Origin: Neptuniibacter victor
GTDB taxonomy: Bacteria; Pseudomonadota; Gammaproteobacteria; Pseudomonadales; Balneatricaceae
Length of the DNA: 64,000 bases
Reading direction: 5' to 3'
Assembly: GCA_027943745.1 (NCBI GenBank)
Contig: AP025763.1
Span: forward strand, 3,038,001-3,102,000
The notes beneath the pieces were generated by a model, which searched no databases, was not told the DNA's origin, and worked only from the letters and a program-made list of their open reading frames with translations. The first letter of the stretch is position 1; each line of letters opens with the position of its first letter. Positions 59,979-64,000 of this stretch are shown piece after piece. Both the position numbers and the translations under genes were made by a program.

Positions 59979-60575
59979 ATGAGCAGTTTCAGTGTTACAG
60001 ATAAAACCAAATTAAAACGAGGCCCTAAACGCGCGAGTTATGACAAAGAGGTCATTTACAGCATTCTTGATGAAGCGTTAGTTTGCCATGTTTCCTGCGC
60101 TTGGCATGGCCAACCGATGATTCAACCAACACTTCACTGGCGTGATGGTGACCTACTGTATATTCATGGCTCAAGTAAAAATGGGCTATTTCAAGCACTA
60201 CTGGCAGGCGAGGAAGCAGCAATCAGCGTTACTTTGTTAGATGGTCTCGTTTTTGCCCGCTCAGCATTCCACCATTCAGTTAACTACCGTAGTGTTATCG
60301 TGTATGGCAAAGCAGAGATTATCGATGAAGAAACTGAAAAGCGGAAACAACTCGACCTTATGCTGGAAAAAGTAAGGGAGGGGCGCTCAGGTGAAGCGCG
60401 GCCAGCCAACGATGCGGAATTAAAGGCAACAACGGTTATAGCTTTTAAGATCGAAGAGGTCTCCGCTAAAATTAGAACAGGCGGCCCTGTCGATGATGCG
60501 GAAGATATGAAACTAGATGTATGGGCCGGCGTTCAGCCTATTACAATCCAGTATGACGAACTTATTTTAGACTAA
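59979..60575 (+). CDS. Pyridoxamine-5'-phosphate-oxidase-like flavin protein
   Basis: A 198-residue protein of the PPOX-type split-barrel flavin family. The core shows LVCHVSCAWHGQPMIQPTLHW (strand pair at the FMN site) and FARSAFHHSVNYRSVIVYGKA. Family members bind FMN, F420 or heme, so the reaction cannot be named; it is not a canonical PdxH. AGGAG precedes the ATG. It is divergent from the MocR regulator, and pairs of MocR and PPOX-like genes are common, so regulation by that protein is likely. Confidence 0.85.
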   Translation: MSSFSVTDKTKLKRGPKRASYDKEVIYSILDEALVCHVSCAWHGQPMIQPTLHWRDGDLLYIHGSSKNGLFQALLAGEEAAISVTLLDGLVFARSAFHHSVNYRSVIVYGKAEIIDEETEKRKQLDLMLEKVREGRSGEARPANDAELKATTVIAFKIEEVSAKIRTGGPVDDAEDMKLDVWAGVQPITIQYDELILD

Positions 60576-60676
60576 AAATTCGAGCAAATGGGCTTAATAG
60601 CATTGAGTTCATTTGCTTGTTTATTCGTGCGGGTGGTCACCTCGCTTCATCTTCCTAGCGATAGATCAAGAGCTCG

Positions 60677-62497
60677 TTAAAAGCTAAATAACATAGGCAC
60701 AACCAGCAATGTTAAAGCGAGAGTGATTAACTGCAAGGGAATACCCACGCGCACAAAATCTTTAAAACAATAGCCTCCCGCTGTCATCACCAACGTATTC
60801 ACCGGTGAAGCAATGGGCGTTGCAAATGCAGTCGAGGCGGCAATGGCAACGGTCATGAGTAAAGGCTCCGGATTCAACTCAAGACTTTGCGCCGCAACAA
60901 TAGCGATAGGCGCAACTAACACAGTGGTTGCCGTATTAGAAATAAACTGACTAAATAATGTTGTAAAGATGAATAAGCCTGCGCAAATAACAATAGGCCC
61001 ACTGCCCTGCAACATATTTAAAAACTGCTCTACAACCAATGGCAAAGCCCCACTTACATTCATTGCGCCCGCCAATGGTAACATCGTTGCGATTAGTATA
61101 AGGCTAGGTGCATTCAAGGAATGGTAAGCTTCATCCATACGTACGCAGCCCGTTAATAACATCAATACAGCCGCAGCAAATACCGAAGTTAAACTCGATA
61201 AGACACCTGTCACCATCGCAATCAACATCAATATAAGAATAGCTAAAGCGATAGGCGCTCTCTTAACCCGAGCCGGCGCTGCTGACATCTCAACCGGCGT
61301 ATTTAAGATAACCAGTTCCTGCTGACAAGATAACTTTTCAATAAACTGCCAACCACCGCATAACAGCAGAGAGTCGCCCACTTCAATTGGCATATTCTGA
61401 TATTGGGCTTCGATCGTCTTACGCCCTCTGCGTATCCCTATCACACTTAATTTATACCGATCCCTAAAACGTGCTTCTTTTAAGCTGCAACCAATAAGAT
61501 TGGCTTCTGGCTTTGGCATCACTTCTACTACGCCAAACTGTTGCGCAATTTCCTCTCTTTGGCTTTCCGCAAATCCACGATAGGAAAGAGATTTATAGCC
61601 ACATAACCGCTCAACATCAGCTTTTTTCCCATAAACTAAAAGTTCATCATAAGGGACAATTTCAGTGCTCGATAATACCGGCATCAAACTATTGAGCATC
61701 CTCTCTTTACGCCTAATCGCAAAGACAGTGACCTCAAAATGCGTTCGCAAACCTGCACTTGATACACTCTGGCCAATTAAGGCTGATCCAGGCTTAACTC
61801 GCAAACTATGCAAATTATCAGAAACGCCATATCGTACCGCCATCTCTCTTAAGTTGACCTCTACCCTGTGCTGAGGGTCGTTACCCAAACGAGATAAAAA
61901 CCACCGACCCACCGTCAACATATAAAGCATGCCCGCAGCTAAAATAACCAAGCCCATTGGCGTAAATTCAAAAAAACCAAAACCGCTAAAACCAGCCTGC
62001 TCTAATTGTCCACTGACAACAATATTGGGAGGTGTGCCAATTAACGTCAGCATGCCACCCATCAAAGAAGCATAAGCAAGTGGCATCATTAAACGGGCAT
62101 TGGGAATATTCGAACGACGGGCAATCGAGATAACGATAGGAATAAACAGTGCCACAGCCCCTGTTGAGCTCATAAAAGCAGAAATGACCGCGACTGCGGG
62201 CATTAACAGAATCAATAACTTAGTCTCGCTTTCACCACCAACATGCGTCACAAGATTACCCACACTGGCAGCAATACCGGTTCTAAATAGTCCCTCACCG
62301 ACAATAAACAAGGCGGCAATCATCACAACAATCGTTTGACCAAAGCCAGACACCGCCTCGGCGGGGGTAAGGATGCCACTCAAACACAAAGCGAGCACAG
62401 CCATTAAACCAACGAGTTCCATGGGAATTCGATCCCAGATAAAAAACGTAATAGTCGTAAATAAGATAATAAAGGTAACGGCGATATCCCAGCTCAC
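60677..62497 (-). CDS. SLC13-family permease with two RCK_C (TrkA-C) domains
   Basis: A membrane transporter of about 606 residues. An N-terminal half of helices (about 1-195) and a C-terminal half (about 400-606, with SNTATTVLVAP and FATPIASPVNTLVM) flank two TrkA-C domains at about 205-290 and 300-385. This layout is common in SLC13/DASS-type carriers for sulfate, dicarboxylates or related anions; substrate is not evident. The start is uncertain: AAAGGG abuts ATG 62503 and is ideally spaced for GTG 62497, giving MSWDIAV, which I chose. Confidence 0.87.
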   Translation of the reverse strand: MSWDIAVTFIILFTTITFFIWDRIPMELVGLMAVLALCLSGILTPAEAVSGFGQTIVVMIAALFIVGEGLFRTGIAASVGNLVTHVGGESETKLLILLMPAVAVISAFMSSTGAVALFIPIVISIARRSNIPNARLMMPLAYASLMGGMLTLIGTPPNIVVSGQLEQAGFSGFGFFEFTPMGLVILAAGMLYMLTVGRWFLSRLGNDPQHRVEVNLREMAVRYGVSDNLHSLRVKPGSALIGQSVSSAGLRTHFEVTVFAIRRKERMLNSLMPVLSSTEIVPYDELLVYGKKADVERLCGYKSLSYRGFAESQREEIAQQFGVVEVMPKPEANLIGCSLKEARFRDRYKLSVIGIRRGRKTIEAQYQNMPIEVGDSLLLCGGWQFIEKLSCQQELVILNTPVEMSAAPARVKRAPIALAILILMLIAMVTGVLSSLTSVFAAAVLMLLTGCVRMDEAYHSLNAPSLILIATMLPLAGAMNVSGALPLVVEQFLNMLQGSGPIVICAGLFIFTTLFSQFISNTATTVLVAPIAIVAAQSLELNPEPLLMTVAIAASTAFATPIASPVNTLVMTAGGYCFKDFVRVGIPLQLITLALTLLVVPMLFSF

Positions 62498-62628
62498 AAT
62501 CATCCCTTTCAAAGCGGTATAAAGACAATCAATTGTATACTAAAGCCAAAATGAAAATGATGACGGGAAACAAAGCGCTGTTAAACGTGGATCAGCGCTT
62601 GCACGAAAAAATTCATCAGGAAGTGATT

Positions 62629-63006
62629 TTATAACTCATTAATTTGACGACGAAGATCCTCAATTTTACGAGCCATCACCTGCTCTAAATGATCAATCTC
62701 TTCGAGTAATACCTGCTTCTTCGTTTGGCTATCTTTTTCAACTTTGACCAAAGACTCCAATTCAGCAATGGCACGCAGGAAGTATCCAGAAGGCTCACTC
62801 GCGGCACCATAACGAGTTCCCATCTCCACAGATTTATCACTACGCTTAAACTTAAACTTCTTACTTTTAGAGAACCAATCTCCCTGCTGACGCCGCAAGT
62901 AGATTTTCAAAATATCCATATTGCCTTCAGTTCGCGTAGAAAACTTCTCAATATCAAGCGGATCACTAAAACCCATCTCTTTTAGCGCCGTAAACTGCTT
63001 CGTCAT
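62629..63006 (-). CDS. DUF3461 family protein
   Basis: A 125-residue soluble protein of the DUF3461 family, with FTALKEMGFSDPLDIEKFS and FSTRTEGNMDILKIYL at the start, KSKKFKFKRS in the middle, and a C-terminal coiled-coil (about 85-125). The family is restricted mostly to gammaproteobacteria and has no known role. GGAG is seven bases before the ATG. It stands alone, 115 bases upstream of the SLC13 gene on the same strand. Confidence 0.88.
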   Translation of the reverse strand: MTKQFTALKEMGFSDPLDIEKFSTRTEGNMDILKIYLRRQQGDWFSKSKKFKFKRSDKSVEMGTRYGAASEPSGYFLRAIAELESLVKVEKDSQTKKQVLLEEIDHLEQVMARKIEDLRRQINEL

Positions 63007-63157
63007 TATCTCTCTCCATAGTAGTGCTACCGAGTATCAATCATTGAGTGTAGACGATTAGATATAAGACGCAGAAAAAAACACAATAGGCCAAAGAAAT
63101 CGATCAGCCAGCGCATAATCTGGGGACAAAAGAGTAGCGGTCACTTTTCCCCATAAG

Positions 63158-63195
63158 CTGTGGATAACTTAGTGAATAGTTTTTGGGTAGATCGC
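63158..63195 (+). repeat. Dispersed intergenic repeat, copy 4 (reference copy)
   Basis: Begins CTGTGGATAACTTAGTG and ends TTTTTGGGTAGATCGC. The TGTGGATAA core (63159-63167) equals a DnaA box. The reverse copy at 31576-31612 aligns without gaps over 37 bases. Confidence 0.7.
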
Positions 63196-63368
63196 GCAAA
63201 GCCACAAAGTACGCTGAATCCAGCAAATCGTATACTTTTTAAGCCACGCCAAAAAACTTATTTATTTTCAATAGGTTATATAAATCAATAAAGTATTAAC
63301 TATTTTTTATAAAGAGAGTTTAACTATTGACAGCTAGGCCTTGAAGGTTGTGCAAAAGAAACGAAGAA

Positions 63369-63396
63369 AACGGTGAAACCCGAAAGCAGCACCGTT
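63369..63396 (-). terminator. Probable terminator of the nrdB-yfaE transcript
   Basis: On the minus strand AACGGTG pairs with CACCGTT around a 14-base loop, followed by TTCTTCGTTTC. It lies about 43 bases past the yfaE stop. The loop is long and the T run broken. Confidence 0.5.
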
Positions 63397-63438
63397 CTAT
63401 ATACTTCAGTAGGAATAACTCACTGCTAACAACAGTGC

Positions 63439-63705
63439 CTAATCTTCAGGCAGCTCTAGCTCGATATGAGTTTTAGGGATACAGCAGCAAGTGAGCACTT
63501 CATCATCTTGCAGATCCAACAAACTTTCTTGTACGTACTCTACTTCGCCCTCGATCAAGCGAACTTTACAACAGCCGCAATACCCACCGCGGCAGTTATA
63601 AGGTGCTGGAATCTCTTGAACTTCAAGCGCATCCAGCAGTGTCGTCTCATACTGATAATAAAATGTATGATGGTTATTAACTTTGATTCTTGAAGGGCCA
63701 GCCAT
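63439..63705 (-). CDS. yfaE: Class I RNR maintenance ferredoxin YfaE
   Basis: An 88-residue 2Fe-2S ferredoxin with the cluster motif CRGGYCGCC and the fourth Cys in LTCCC. YfaE-type ferredoxins reduce and repair the diferric-tyrosyl cofactor of NrdB. It follows nrdB by 10 bases, the same order as in E. coli, which supports the assignment. I start at ATG 63705 with AAGGA before it; an ATG 13 codons earlier would overlap the nrdB end. Confidence 0.93.
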   Translation of the reverse strand: MAGPSRIKVNNHHTFYYQYETTLLDALEVQEIPAPYNCRGGYCGCCKVRLIEGEVEYVQESLLDLQDDEVLTCCCIPKTHIELELPED

Positions 63706-63715
63706 TATCTCGTCC

Positions 63716-64000
63716 TTACAGATCAAAGCCGTCAAAATCATCATCCCCTACTTCGTTGTCAATCTGGCCAACAAGGTAAGAACTAATTTCCGCTTCCTGT
63801 GGTGCTACTTGTACGTTATCACTCACTAACCATGCATTCATCCATGGCAGCGGGTTCTGACAAGAAGGGAAGATCTCTTCTAAATTTAATGCTTTCATAC
63901 GTACATTCGTAATGTACTCGACATAATCCGATAAAATCTTGGCATTCAAACCGATCATCGAACCTTCACGGAACAAATATTGTGCCCAATCTTTTTCTTG
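63716..64000 (-). CDS. nrdB: Class Ia ribonucleotide reductase beta subunit, C-terminal part
   Basis: The last 94 codons of nrdB, running off the right edge. [28 protein letters not shown] and [14 protein letters not shown] match the NrdB C terminus closely, and the protein ends in the acidic, aromatic tail (DDDFDGFDL) that docks to NrdA. The reading frame is open to the window edge, so the start and the metal/tyrosyl centre are outside. NrdB with NrdA makes deoxyribonucleotides; YfaE downstream maintains it. Confidence 0.93.
   Translation of the reverse strand, partial: QEKDWAQYLFREGSMIGLNAKILSDYVEYITNVRMKALNLEEIFPSCQNPLPWMNAWLVSDNVQVAPQEAEISSYLVGQIDNEVGDDDFDGFDL

Larger units (their letters stand above)
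63007..63438. other. Intergenic region with dispersed repeat copy
   Basis: About 430 bases with no gene seen. It contains the best copy of the dispersed repeat (63158-63195) and a terminator-like hairpin for the nrdB-yfaE transcript (63369-63396). The AT-rich part near 63260-63320 may hold the DUF3461 promoter. Confidence 0.6.

Overview
The window reads as chromosomal DNA of a free-living marine gammaproteobacterium, most likely of the Oceanospirillales (Oceanospirillaceae-like). The evidence is the gene set: an rsx/rnf operon followed by nth, a cysDN cluster with an APS-type CysH, purT, cysG, nrdB-yfaE, and many cyclic-di-GMP proteins. The genus is not proven. No rRNA, tRNA, CRISPR array, prophage or insertion sequence was found.

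Layout. 1-1.8 kb: a quinone/azo reductase pair (partial yqjG, azoR) beside a divergent LysR regulator. 2-4 kb: a multi-pass membrane diguanylate cyclase. 4-10.4 kb: a copper/silver-type RND efflux operon (cusCBA-like) led by a small membrane protein. 10.5-18.4 kb: a GGDEF-EAL protein, an unusual protein with two winged-helix-like repeats and a nuclease-like end, and a LysM-FecR / CHASE2-GGDEF-EAL pair. 18.4-23 kb: ansA, a PhnA-type zinc-ribbon protein, a long structured intergenic region, purT, a zinc-ribbon microprotein and a Gate-domain membrane protein. 23-26.3 kb: a zinc-related operon (His-rich DUF2796 protein, ABC ATPase, FtsX-type permease, DUF3299 protein) with a near-consensus Zur box. 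26.5-34 kb: a Cache-GGDEF cyclase, a MocR regulator, ccoG, a GIY-YIG protein, an AraC regulator, a small exported protein, grxC and nth. 34-42.7 kb: a PAS-GGDEF cyclase and a REC-CheC-like protein lying between nth and rsxABCDGE. 42.9-52.6 kb: sulfate assimilation (cysD, cysN, TSUP permease, cysI, DUF934, cysH, cysG) interrupted by an enoyl-CoA hydratase-family gene. 53-64 kb: a HAMP-GGDEF cyclase, a PCP-reductase-like peptide, a TetR regulator with two operators and its CMD-family neighbour, a BLUF photoreceptor, an RhlE-like helicase, a second MocR regulator beside a flavin-oxidase-like gene, an SLC13 permease, DUF3461, yfaE and the end of nrdB.

How the genes work together. CysDN makes APS, CysH (with the CC and CxxC cluster motifs) reduces it to sulfite, and siroheme-dependent CysI, served by CysG, makes sulfide. 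APS kinase is bypassed, and CysN carries what looks like a decayed APS-kinase remnant. Six proteins make or break cyclic-di-GMP, each with a different sensor region (Cache, HAMP, PAS, CHASE2).

The less expected observations are: a dispersed intergenic repeat of about 37 bp with a DnaA-box-like core (four copies); a MocR regulator whose PLP lysine is arginine; the CysN remnant; the winged-helix/nuclease protein; an RsxC with a long repetitive tail; and a glycine-riboswitch-like sequence with no adjacent glycine gene. I see no single complete undescribed system; the winged-helix/nuclease protein and the REC-CheC/cyclase pair in the rsx-nth operon are the best leads.
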